Source of the DNA: JAAXTT01 sp964530215
GTDB lineage: Bacteria > Bacillota > Desulfotomaculia > Desulfotomaculales > Desulfocucumaceae
DNA length: 27,166 nt
Direction of reading: 5' to 3'
NCBI GenBank assembly: GCA_964530215.1
Contig: CAZHAJ010000009.1
Coordinates: 1 to 27,166 of the forward strand
A program made the translations under genes and the position numbers. This document shows positions 14,175 to 21,745 of this stretch, one piece after another. The first letter of the stretch is position 1; the number at the start of each line of letters is the position of its first letter. Below the pieces are notes generated by a model. It was given only the letters and a program-made list of their open reading frames with translations, had not been told where the DNA came from and ran no database searches.

Positions 14175-15071
14175 TTGACTAATGTTGGTATTATAGATAT
14201 CGGCAGCAACTCGGTAAGGCTATTGGTGGCTGAAGTTAATAAAAGTAAAGTCACCCCCATTTATCAGGCATTGGATACCACCAGGTTAGGTCAGGGGATA
14301 GGGAGCGGCCGGATACTCAACCAAGCTGTAAACAGGACGATAAATGCCTTGGGGGATATGCAAAAGATTTGTCGTGAGAAGTCAGCTGAAGTGACTGCAG
14401 TTGCCACCTCTGCGGTAAGGGATGCTAAAAATAGAGAGTGGTTTTTGCAAGAAGTATTAAGTAATACGGGGCTTGAGGTAAGAGTATTAAGTGGGGAGGA
14501 AGAAGCTTATTATGGCTATATAGGGGTGTCTGCAGGATTTAGCAATGAAATTTCGAATGCCTTAATTATAGATATTGGAGGGGGCAGTACTGAGTTTACT
14601 TGGGTTCACCGGGGGAAGTTAATCAGTCGCAGTGTAAAAGTAGGAGCTGTCAGGATGACCGAAAGCAACTGCGATAACTTATTTATTGCAAAGGCTTTAA
14701 AATGTGTTTTTGAGGAGGTAATGGAGAATAGGCCCTCGCGCATTATCGGTATCGGTGGTACTGTCACCACTTTGGCAGCAATGGATATGCAGTTAACAAC
14801 ATATGATAGTAACCGTGTTCACGGATATATAATTGAGACGGAAAAAATCCAGGATTTATTTGAAGAACTGGTAAGGGCGGGCAGCGAAGGCAGAAAGAGA
14901 ATGAAAGGTTTGCAGCCCGCCAGAGCAGATATTATAGTGGCCGGTGTAAGGATACTCATGGAGATCGTTAAAGGATTAAAATTTGATTTTATTCAGGTTT
15001 CTGAAGCGGATTTATTGTATGGTCTGGCGTTGGAAGTCGCAAGCTGTCGAAACAAAAAAAGCCATAAATAG
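14175..15071 (+). CDS. Ppx/GppA-family phosphatase
   Basis: A 298-residue protein of the sugar-kinase/Hsp70-actin fold that degrades polyphosphate or pppGpp. The N-terminal ATPase motif reads VGIIDIGSNSVRLLVAEV; the second motif IIDIGGGSTEF and a third, IIGIGGTVTTLAAM, are also present. The length fits the single-module Ppx/GppA proteins of clostridia. The start is TTG at 14175 because AGGAGG (14161-14166) is eight bases upstream; an in-frame TTG at 14157 lies before that site. Which substrate it prefers cannot be told from sequence. It sits between yabR and spoIIE, and its 3' end carries a Spo0A-box core. It likely has its own unit, since a terminator precedes it. Confidence 0.92.
   Translation: MTNVGIIDIGSNSVRLLVAEVNKSKVTPIYQALDTTRLGQGIGSGRILNQAVNRTINALGDMQKICREKSAEVTAVATSAVRDAKNREWFLQEVLSNTGLEVRVLSGEEEAYYGYIGVSAGFSNEISNALIIDIGGGSTEFTWVHRGKLISRSVKVGAVRMTESNCDNLFIAKALKCVFEEVMENRPSRIIGIGGTVTTLAAMDMQLTTYDSNRVHGYIIETEKIQDLFEELVRAGSEGRKRMKGLQPARADIIVAGVRILMEIVKGLKFDFIQVSEADLLYGLALEVASCRNKKSHK
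15045..15051 (+). promoter_or_regulatory. Spo0A box (TGTCGAA)
   Basis: A perfect match to the core 0A box TGNCGAA, lying inside the last codons of the ppx/gppA-like gene. It is about 70 bases upstream of the start of transcription inferred from the -10 box at 15105. In B. subtilis the spoIIE promoter is activated by phosphorylated Spo0A from sites in this same range. Confidence 0.6.
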
Positions 15072-15104
15072 CAAGATATAACATTTTATCCTCTGTCCCT
15101 GTAC

Positions 15105-15110
15105 TATAAT
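15105..15110 (+). promoter_or_regulatory. -10 element of spoIIE
   Basis: TATAAT, 24 bases ahead of the spoIIE ATG. No acceptable -35 box is found at 16-18 bases, as expected for an activator-dependent promoter such as spoIIE, whose B. subtilis form also has abnormal spacing. Confidence 0.55.
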
Positions 15111-15133
15111 TTGAAATAGGTGGTTAATGAATT

Positions 15134-17620
15134 ATGACACCTAAATCAAGCTGCAGGGGTGAGCTTTTGAGCAACGGGACAGATCTGTACACCTATAGAC
15201 GAACAGAGGAAAAACCGTTATTAAAGAGAAATAGCTCCAGGGAAAGAAGCTCCCGGGTATTATTTGACCTGTATAGAGCAGTGTCAAATGTAAGCCTGGG
15301 TTTATTTGTTACAGGAATTGTGGGTTTTTTCCTTAGTAGAGCGTTATTTTGGGGAGAGCTGCTTCCCTTTGCGCCTGCTTTTGCTGCAGCAGTTGCAGTG
15401 TCTTATGGCAATAGGGGATGGTTAACCGTTTTTTTTATGTGTGCCGGTATGGCTACTGTTCTCCAGGGACATCATCTGGCTGCAAATATTGTGTTGGCCA
15501 TTTTTTCCTTTGTATCTGTCCGGCTAATTCCATACAAGTATTCCAAGCGAAAATTAGTGGTTCCATTTATGATTTTTGGGCTAACCCTCAGTGTAAAGTC
15601 GGTATTTTTTGCCTTCTTTAACGCTACTCCCTATGATTATATAAATGTTTTTTTCGAGTCATTGCTAGCTGCGGTTTTAGTTTCCGCCTGTCTGGTTTCT
15701 CTTGCATCGGTAAGAAAGCTGGATGGAGTTCAGGCTTTGCATGGAGAAGAGACGGTATGTATACTGCTATTAATGGCCGGTATTATAGCAGGTGCCGGAG
15801 ATATTCAGATATGGCAAGTTTCTGTAAAAGGACTTTTAAGCAAGGCAATTATTCTGTTGTCTGCCATGGCTGGCGGAGCAGGATTGGGGGCGGCAGCCGG
15901 GGCAATGGTGGGTATTATTCCAAGCCTTGCATATGCTGTAACTCCTTCAATGGTTGGGGTGTATTCCTTTATCGGTCTGCTGGCCGGTTTTGGCAGGACT
16001 TTAGGCAAGATAGGTGTTGCCGTAGCGTTTTTGGCCTCAAATATTATTTTAACGCTGTATTTTAATAATATAACCGGTATGATATCAGTGGTTGCTGAAA
16101 CAACACTGGCTTGTCTGGTTTTTTTATTGGTTCCCGAAGGGGCGATTCGCAGGGTTTCTTCATCAATGCTCCAGGAAGTCAATAAAGAGCAAAATGAAAG
16201 TGATTATCAGCATATGTCCGAAGTGTTCAGAGAGAAAATCAGGGAGTACTCTTTAATTTTTAGGGAATTGGCTAAGGTTTTCGGGGAAAGCAGTTTTTTA
16301 GCAGAAAAGCAAAAAACTGAAGACGAAGTGAGGCAGCTCCTGGAAGAAATCAGTAAGAAGGTATGTGTAGGTTGCTCAATGCTCTCACTATGCTGGGAAA
16401 AAGAATACTATCGCACTTACCAGAGTATGTTGGATTTGTTTGCTATGTCTGAATCAAATGATCGTTTAAAAGTAACGGATATACCGGATGATTTAAAGAT
16501 ACGTTGCACCAGATCCAGGGAATTGGCGATAACGGCAACTTGTTTATATCAAACCTTTAAGGTTGGCAGTTATTGGAATAATAAATTTTCGGCTGGCAGG
16601 ATTGTGGTGGGGGAACAGCTGAGGGGAATGTCCTCAGTAATTGAAGATTTAGCTGATGATTTCGCTTTAGAGCACTGTGCTTGTCAAGAAGCGGATTTGT
16701 CTTTAAAGCATAAACTTAGGCAATTGGGCATTCCTGTAAGAGAAGTTAAAGTATCTCAAGCTGAAAATAGGTGTGAGATTCAGGTGGCCATGAGAGCTTG
16801 CCAGGGTCAGCTTGACTGTAGGTACAAACTGGTACCGCTGATTTCCGATTTGTTGGGGCAGGTTTATTCGGTTGCAGGGTGTATATGTGAAGGATCATTA
16901 TCCCAAGATACCTGCCGGTTTCGTTTGTACCAATGCCCCCAATATCAAGTTGAGGTGGGTTACGCAGATGCAGCAAAGGATGGTGGTGTTTCAGGGGACA
17001 GCTATGATTTTGTTCAGCTTAAAGGAGGAAGGTTTGCTGCCGTTCTCAGTGACGGAATGGGCTCGGGGGAAGGAGCTGCCAGAGAAAGCACTTCTGTACT
17101 TCGAGTTATAAGGAGGATGCTAGAAGCAGGTTTAGACCTTAGGTCAGCAGTCAAATCGGTTAATTCTGTGCTGGCTTTGAAGAGCTCGGAAGAATCCTTT
17201 GCAACTTTGGATATGTCTGTTATCAACATATACAACGGACAAGCTGAATTTGTTAAGATAGCTGCTCCCCCTACCTATTTAATACGTGGGGGTAAGGTGA
17301 AGTCAATTCAAGTTAATTCTCTTCCGGTGGGAATATTAAATGATATAGATGTTAGTATAACCGAAAGAAGACTAATTTCAGGGGATGTAATCGTCATGAT
17401 GACTGACGGGGTTATGGAGGCATGCCCTGATGCTGGGGACAAAGACGGGTGGATTATCGGTGCTCTGCTTGAACTGGATGGTTTGGCTCCCAGAGAGATG
17501 GCTCAGCTTTTATTGAAGTTGGCTCAAACATGTAATGAGGATGTCCATTCTCCCGTTGATGACATGGCTGTTGTGGTCATTAAAATTGAAAAAGAGAAAG
17601 TGATAGAAATGAGCAGATGA
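15134..17620 (+). CDS. spoIIE: Stage II sporulation protein E (serine phosphatase)
   Basis: SpoIIE dephosphorylates SpoIIAA in the forespore and so frees sigma-F. It also joins FtsZ at the polar septum. The protein is 828 residues (B. subtilis 827). The cytoplasmic N-terminus is about 45 residues, followed by about ten membrane segments up to residue 340. A central regulatory region holds a CxxCxxxxxCW cluster (Cys411, Cys414, Cys420). The C-terminal PP2C domain is at about 615-825, with LSDGMGSGEGA (Asp640), SFATLDMSVINI, LPVGIL and MMTDGVMEA (Asp758), the Mn2+-binding aspartates. The ATG is preceded by AGGTGG ten bases away. A 0A box and -10 element upstream suggest Spo0A control. tilS follows, as in B. 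subtilis after removal of yabS and yabT. Confidence 0.97.
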   Translation: MTPKSSCRGELLSNGTDLYTYRRTEEKPLLKRNSSRERSSRVLFDLYRAVSNVSLGLFVTGIVGFFLSRALFWGELLPFAPAFAAAVAVSYGNRGWLTVFFMCAGMATVLQGHHLAANIVLAIFSFVSVRLIPYKYSKRKLVVPFMIFGLTLSVKSVFFAFFNATPYDYINVFFESLLAAVLVSACLVSLASVRKLDGVQALHGEETVCILLLMAGIIAGAGDIQIWQVSVKGLLSKAIILLSAMAGGAGLGAAAGAMVGIIPSLAYAVTPSMVGVYSFIGLLAGFGRTLGKIGVAVAFLASNIILTLYFNNITGMISVVAETTLACLVFLLVPEGAIRRVSSSMLQEVNKEQNESDYQHMSEVFREKIREYSLIFRELAKVFGESSFLAEKQKTEDEVRQLLEEISKKVCVGCSMLSLCWEKEYYRTYQSMLDLFAMSESNDRLKVTDIPDDLKIRCTRSRELAITATCLYQTFKVGSYWNNKFSAGRIVVGEQLRGMSSVIEDLADDFALEHCACQEADLSLKHKLRQLGIPVREVKVSQAENRCEIQVAMRACQGQLDCRYKLVPLISDLLGQVYSVAGCICEGSLSQDTCRFRLYQCPQYQVEVGYADAAKDGGVSGDSYDFVQLKGGRFAAVLSDGMGSGEGAARESTSVLRVIRRMLEAGLDLRSAVKSVNSVLALKSSEESFATLDMSVINIYNGQAEFVKIAAPPTYLIRGGKVKSIQVNSLPVGILNDIDVSITERRLISGDVIVMMTDGVMEACPDAGDKDGWIIGALLELDGLAPREMAQLLLKLAQTCNEDVHSPVDDMAVVVIKIEKEKVIEMSR

Positions 17621-17804
17621 GTGACTCCTGATTGCTTCTAAAGGCTTTTTGCTTCTTCTAAATCATTTCCTGCTGTGCCCCGCATTTTGCAGATCCCAAA
17701 TTCCATTATGTTATAGTGCTATAGAATTTAATGCTGAAGGATATTCCCGAGCTTCGTGGAATAGTTTTTGTAAAGCAGGGAATTTTTTGCAGGTGGTGCG
17801 TTTT

Positions 17805-19196
17805 TTGAGTTTACTTGCTCGGGTGACGGAAACAATAGAAAAATATCAAATGATTTCCCAGGGGGACCGGGTGTTGGTGGGGGTTTCCGGTGGCCCGGAT
17901 TCAGTTGCGCTTTTGCACCTGCTAAAAAGGCTGGAGAAGAAATTGGGCCTAAGCTTGTTTGTGGCTCATTTAGATCATATGTTTAGAGGGAAAGAATCAA
18001 GAGATGAGGCCGATTTTGTAACAACACTTTGCTCGGCTTGGCAAATACCGTTGTTTCGAAAGGAGATTGATGTTCCTAAGTATCTGGCGAAGAATCATGT
18101 TTCGGCTCAACAAGGAGCCAGGGACGTGAGGTATAGGTTTTACTATGAAATAGTCAAAAGAATTGGCGCTGATAGGATTGCTTTAGGACATCATGCAGAT
18201 GATCAGGCGGAAACAGTACTATTGAATTTAATAAGGGGCACCGGATTAAAAGGACTTAGGGGTATACCTCCGGTTAGGGATAATATTATTCGCCCCTTGC
18301 TGGAAATCCATAAATCCGAAATTTTAAATTATTGCAACCAGCGGGTACTGCCTTTCTGCGAGGATTCTTCAAACTTAAAGACGGTATATCTCAGAAATAA
18401 GATTAGGTTGGAATTAATGCCTTTATTGAAAGAGCAATATAACACAAAAATTGTGGATTCGCTGATTAATTTATCTGAGATCGTAAGGGACGAAGAGCTT
18501 TATCTGGATTTCTTGGTAAATGGTATTTTAGATAGTATCATTCTGTCCAGAGCTGAAAATAATATAGTTCTTGATTTGGAAAAACTCCTTGTGCAGCCTC
18601 CAGCTCTGAAGCGGCGGATAATAATAACTGTCTACAGTTTTTTAACACGGGAGGAAGCTTCTTTATCTTATGAGCATGTTAATAAAGTATTGGAATTAGC
18701 GGCTAATCAGGATGAGTCAGTAAAAATGCAGCTCCCCGGAGGATATTTTTTGGTTAAAAGGCATGGGGTTTTGGAGATGACTAGTGATAAGTGCTATGCT
18801 CCGATATCATTTTACCGTCAGGAACTTAAAGTGCCGGGAATCACCAAGATTCCTACAATAAATAGAAGTATTTGCACTGAGGTGCTGACTGGTGAACAGG
18901 TTGAGGATCCCCAAAACTATTCATATAACCAAGCATTACTGGATTATGAAAAACTCCAGGGACCGCTGTTTGTTAGAAAAAGAATGGATGGAGATGTTTT
19001 TCGTCCCTTAGGCATGAAGGGAAGAGTGAAACTGAAGAAGTTTTTTATTGATTTAAAAGTCCCTCAGGAAAAAAGAGATTATGTCCCGATAGTGGTATGT
19101 GGTGAAAGTATAGTATGGGTTGGGGGTTATCGTCTAGCAGAGCAGTATAAAATATCTAAAGAAACTAAAAAATATTTAAGGATTAATTTAATTTAA
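17805..19196 (+). CDS. tilS: tRNA(Ile)-lysidine synthase TilS
   Basis: TilS attaches lysine to C34 of tRNA-Ile(CAU), so that it reads AUA rather than AUG. The ATP-pyrophosphatase P-loop VSGGPDS lies at residues 27-33. VAHLDHMFRG, ALGHHADDQAET and GLKGLRGIPP follow, then the C-terminal TilS domains. The length from TTG 17805 is 464 residues (B. subtilis 472). This start is chosen because AGGTGG (17791-17796) is eight bases upstream; the open frame extends back to 17649, but that part (poorly charged, Cys-rich) does not resemble TilS. In B. subtilis hpt lies between tilS and ftsH; here ftsH comes next, 97 bases away with its own promoter. Confidence 0.95.
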   Translation: MSLLARVTETIEKYQMISQGDRVLVGVSGGPDSVALLHLLKRLEKKLGLSLFVAHLDHMFRGKESRDEADFVTTLCSAWQIPLFRKEIDVPKYLAKNHVSAQQGARDVRYRFYYEIVKRIGADRIALGHHADDQAETVLLNLIRGTGLKGLRGIPPVRDNIIRPLLEIHKSEILNYCNQRVLPFCEDSSNLKTVYLRNKIRLELMPLLKEQYNTKIVDSLINLSEIVRDEELYLDFLVNGILDSIILSRAENNIVLDLEKLLVQPPALKRRIIITVYSFLTREEASLSYEHVNKVLELAANQDESVKMQLPGGYFLVKRHGVLEMTSDKCYAPISFYRQELKVPGITKIPTINRSICTEVLTGEQVEDPQNYSYNQALLDYEKLQGPLFVRKRMDGDVFRPLGMKGRVKLKKFFIDLKVPQEKRDYVPIVVCGESIVWVGGYRLAEQYKISKETKKYLRINLI

Positions 19197-19220
19197 GGGT
19201 TAAATTGTTAATCTAATTCA

Positions 19221-19249
19221 TTGAAAGAAAAAAAACCGTGTGATAAAAT
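19221..19249 (+). promoter_or_regulatory. Sigma-A promoter of ftsH
   Basis: TTGAAA (19221-19226) and TAAAAT (19244-19249), 17-base spacer, with TG one base before the -10 (extended -10). It is well placed for ftsH at 19294. Confidence 0.7.
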
Positions 19250-19293
19250 ACTTATTATGGGTTCTTTTGTAAGATTGGCAGAGGGGAGTGACT

Positions 19294-21120
19294 TTGTTGA
19301 GCAAGGTCCTGAAAAACCTGAGTATTTACCTGCTGATTGTACTGGTCATTATTACGTTGATTAAATATACTTCTCCACCAGTTGTGACTCCGGAAAAGGT
19401 GCGCTATGATCAGTTTATAAATATGGTTAGTCAAGGTGAGTTGTCAAGAGTAACCATTCAGGCAGGGGAAAATACCAGTTATATATTAGGGGTAAAAAAG
19501 GACGGTTCCGAAATAGAAACTCAGGGACCTCAACCTGACACAAGGCTCCAGGGTTTGCTGGAGTCAAAGACTGTAGAATATCAATTTGAACCAAAACCAC
19601 AGCCGGGATGGTGGACTGGCATATTGACCAGTATTTTGCCAATCCTTATTTTTGTGTTGATATTCTTTTTCCTTATGCAGCAGACCCAAGGCGGCGGCAA
19701 CCGGGTTATGTCTTTTGGTAAAAGCCGGGCAAAATTGGCTCCGGAAGATAGAAAAAAGGTCACTTTTGAAGATGTTGCAGGTGCTGACGAGGTTAAAGAA
19801 GAGCTTGAAGAGCTTGTTGAGTACTTAAAAAGCCCCAAGAAGTTTAGTGAACTGGGAGCAAAGATACCCAAGGGTGTCCTTCTTTTTGGACCTCCGGGTA
19901 CAGGAAAAACTTTGTTGGCAAAAGCAGTTGCCGGCGAGGCTGGGGTGCCTTTTTTCACCATCAGCGGCTCCGACTTTGTTGAAATGTTTGTGGGTGTCGG
20001 TGCTTCAAGAGTCCGTGATTTGTTTGAGCAAGCAAAGAAAAGCTCTCCTTGCATTGTGTTTATTGATGAAATTGATGCTGTGGGACGGCAGCGCGGAGCA
20101 GGATTGGGTGGAGGACATGATGAAAGGGAGCAAACCTTGAATCAGCTACTGGTTGAGATGGATGGCTTTGCTGCCAATGAAGGAATTATAATTATAGCAG
20201 CTACTAACCGTCCGGACATTTTAGATCCTGCACTATTAAGGCCCGGCCGTTTTGACCGTCAGGTGGGAGTGGATGTGCCGGATCTAGCAGGTCGCAAAGA
20301 GATTTTAAAGGTGCATAGCAAAGGGAAGCCCATAGCTCAGGATGTTGATTTAGGTGTGCTGGCACGTCGGACTCCGGGGTTCACCGGAGCTGATTTAGCC
20401 AATATGGTTAATGAAGCGGCACTCCTTGCCGCTAGATTTGATAAAAAAGAAATAGGTATGAGCGAATTGGAAGACTCCATTGAAAGGGTAATAGCCGGTC
20501 CGGAAAAGAAATCCAAAGTTATAAGTGACAAGGAAAAGCGGCTGGTATCTTACCATGAGGCCGGGCACGCTTTGGTGGGATATCTTTTGCCCAATACCGA
20601 CCCGGTTCATAAGGTTTCTATTATCCCCAGGGGGAGAGCAGGAGGTTACACCCTGTTGCTGCCAAAAGAAGACCGTTATTATATGACGAGATCTTTGCTG
20701 TTGGATCAGGTTACTATGCTGCTGGGAGGAAGGGTGGCAGAGGCAGTGGTGCTAAAAGAAATCAGTACCGGTGCCCAAAATGACTTGGAAAGATCCACCG
20801 AAATTGTTAGGCGCATGATTATGGAGTATGGAATGAGTGATGCTTTGGGTCCCATGACCTTCGGAAAGAAACAGGAAACAGTGTTTTTGGGAAGGGATCT
20901 TGCCAGGGATAGAAACTATGGTGAGGAAGTTGCCACAGCTATTGATAAAGAAGTTAAGGATACCATAGAGAATAGCTATAATAGAGCAAAGGACATTTTG
21001 GAAAAACACATGGACACATTGCATCGCATTGCTCAGATGTTAATGGAAAAGGAAACCATTGAAGCCGCAGAGTTTGAAGAGTTAATGAAGGAGTGCGGAG
21101 TAGAAAAATCAGCAATCTGA
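19294..21120 (+). CDS. ftsH: ATP-dependent zinc metalloprotease FtsH
   Basis: A membrane-anchored AAA+ protease that degrades unfolded membrane and regulatory proteins. Two N-terminal membrane helices (about residues 7-24 and 108-128) flank an extracytoplasmic loop. The AAA domain has Walker A GPPGTGKT with Lys205, Walker B IVFIDEID, and the arginine-finger region RPGRFDRQV. The zinc site HEAGH is at 421-425, with a third ligand candidate Asp497 in TGAQNDLERST. The length is 608 residues, somewhat shorter at the C-terminus than B. subtilis (637). The start is TTG at 19294, with AGGGG (19282-19286) seven bases upstream; GTG 19288 overlaps the ribosome-binding site and TTG 19297 is also possible. 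It is followed by ndk, 71 bases on, with no terminator, so the two may be co-transcribed. Confidence 0.97.
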   Translation: MLSKVLKNLSIYLLIVLVIITLIKYTSPPVVTPEKVRYDQFINMVSQGELSRVTIQAGENTSYILGVKKDGSEIETQGPQPDTRLQGLLESKTVEYQFEPKPQPGWWTGILTSILPILIFVLIFFFLMQQTQGGGNRVMSFGKSRAKLAPEDRKKVTFEDVAGADEVKEELEELVEYLKSPKKFSELGAKIPKGVLLFGPPGTGKTLLAKAVAGEAGVPFFTISGSDFVEMFVGVGASRVRDLFEQAKKSSPCIVFIDEIDAVGRQRGAGLGGGHDEREQTLNQLLVEMDGFAANEGIIIIAATNRPDILDPALLRPGRFDRQVGVDVPDLAGRKEILKVHSKGKPIAQDVDLGVLARRTPGFTGADLANMVNEAALLAARFDKKEIGMSELEDSIERVIAGPEKKSKVISDKEKRLVSYHEAGHALVGYLLPNTDPVHKVSIIPRGRAGGYTLLLPKEDRYYMTRSLLLDQVTMLLGGRVAEAVVLKEISTGAQNDLERSTEIVRRMIMEYGMSDALGPMTFGKKQETVFLGRDLARDRNYGEEVATAIDKEVKDTIENSYNRAKDILEKHMDTLHRIAQMLMEKETIEAAEFEELMKECGVEKSAI

Positions 21121-21191
21121 TTAAGCTGACTCGCAAATCAGCATTAACGCTCAATAATACAAAATGCATCCGCTTAAGGGGGTATTGTTTG

Positions 21192-21641
21192 ATGGAAAGA
21201 ACTTATTTAATGATAAAACCAGATGGTGTTCAAAGGGGTTTTGTAGGAGAGATAATCAGCCGCTTTGAAAGAAAGGGTCTTAAGATAGTGGGCTTAAAAT
21301 TGCTCCGGATAACTAAAGAAGTAGCTGAGAAGCATTATGGTGAACATAAAGAGAAGCCCTTTTTCAAGCCTTTGGTGGAGTATATTACTTCGGGCCCGGT
21401 GGTGGCTATGGTATTGGAGGGAAAGGAAGCGGTGTCCACTGCCAGAGAGATGATGGGAGCAACAGATCCCTTGAAAGCGGCCCCGGGAACTATAAGGGCA
21501 ACCTATGGTATGGATTTGGGCAGAAACATCATTCATGGCTCGGATTCACTGGCTAGTGCGGAAAGAGAGATAGGAATATTTTTTAGTACTGAGGAATTGG
21601 CGGATTATTCCAGAGTTATTGATCAGTGGATTTATGAGTAA
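21192..21641 (+). CDS. ndk: Nucleoside diphosphate kinase
   Basis: Ndk transfers the gamma-phosphate of ATP to other nucleoside diphosphates through a phospho-histidine. The sequence is canonical: MERTYLMIKPDGVQRG at the start, RATYGMDLGRNIIHGSDS with active His115, and the ending EIGIFF. The length is 149 residues, as usual. The start ATG 21192 is nine bases from the G-run (21178-21182); upstream in-frame codons are not family-like. It is probably in one unit with ftsH. A hairpin after the stop separates it from fhs. Confidence 0.97.
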   Translation: MERTYLMIKPDGVQRGFVGEIISRFERKGLKIVGLKLLRITKEVAEKHYGEHKEKPFFKPLVEYITSGPVVAMVLEGKEAVSTAREMMGATDPLKAAPGTIRATYGMDLGRNIIHGSDSLASAEREIGIFFSTEELADYSRVIDQWIYE

Positions 21642-21669
21642 ACCATTGATTACTTGTGCCTAAATTATG

Positions 21670-21697
21670 CGACCGGTTAAGATACCGGTCGTCTTTC
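21670..21697 (+). terminator. Probable terminator after ndk
   Basis: A perfect eight-bp stem CGACCGGT (21670-21677) / ACCGGTCG (21684-21691), six-base loop. The following tract (TCTTTC) is only partly T-rich. Confidence 0.55.
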
Positions 21698-21745
21698 ACA
21701 TAAAAAAGGTATATTGTTTATATTATGAAAGGAGTAAATATAATT

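Noticed and set aside
15805..16182. 125-codon minus-strand frame inside spoIIE
   Set aside because: Opposite-strand shadow of the membrane-segment region; no ribosome-binding site and no recognisable family.
17649..17804. N-terminal extension of tilS
   Set aside because: The stretch is rich in Cys, Leu and Phe without TilS similarity. A good ribosome-binding site stands before TTG 17805, which gives normal length.
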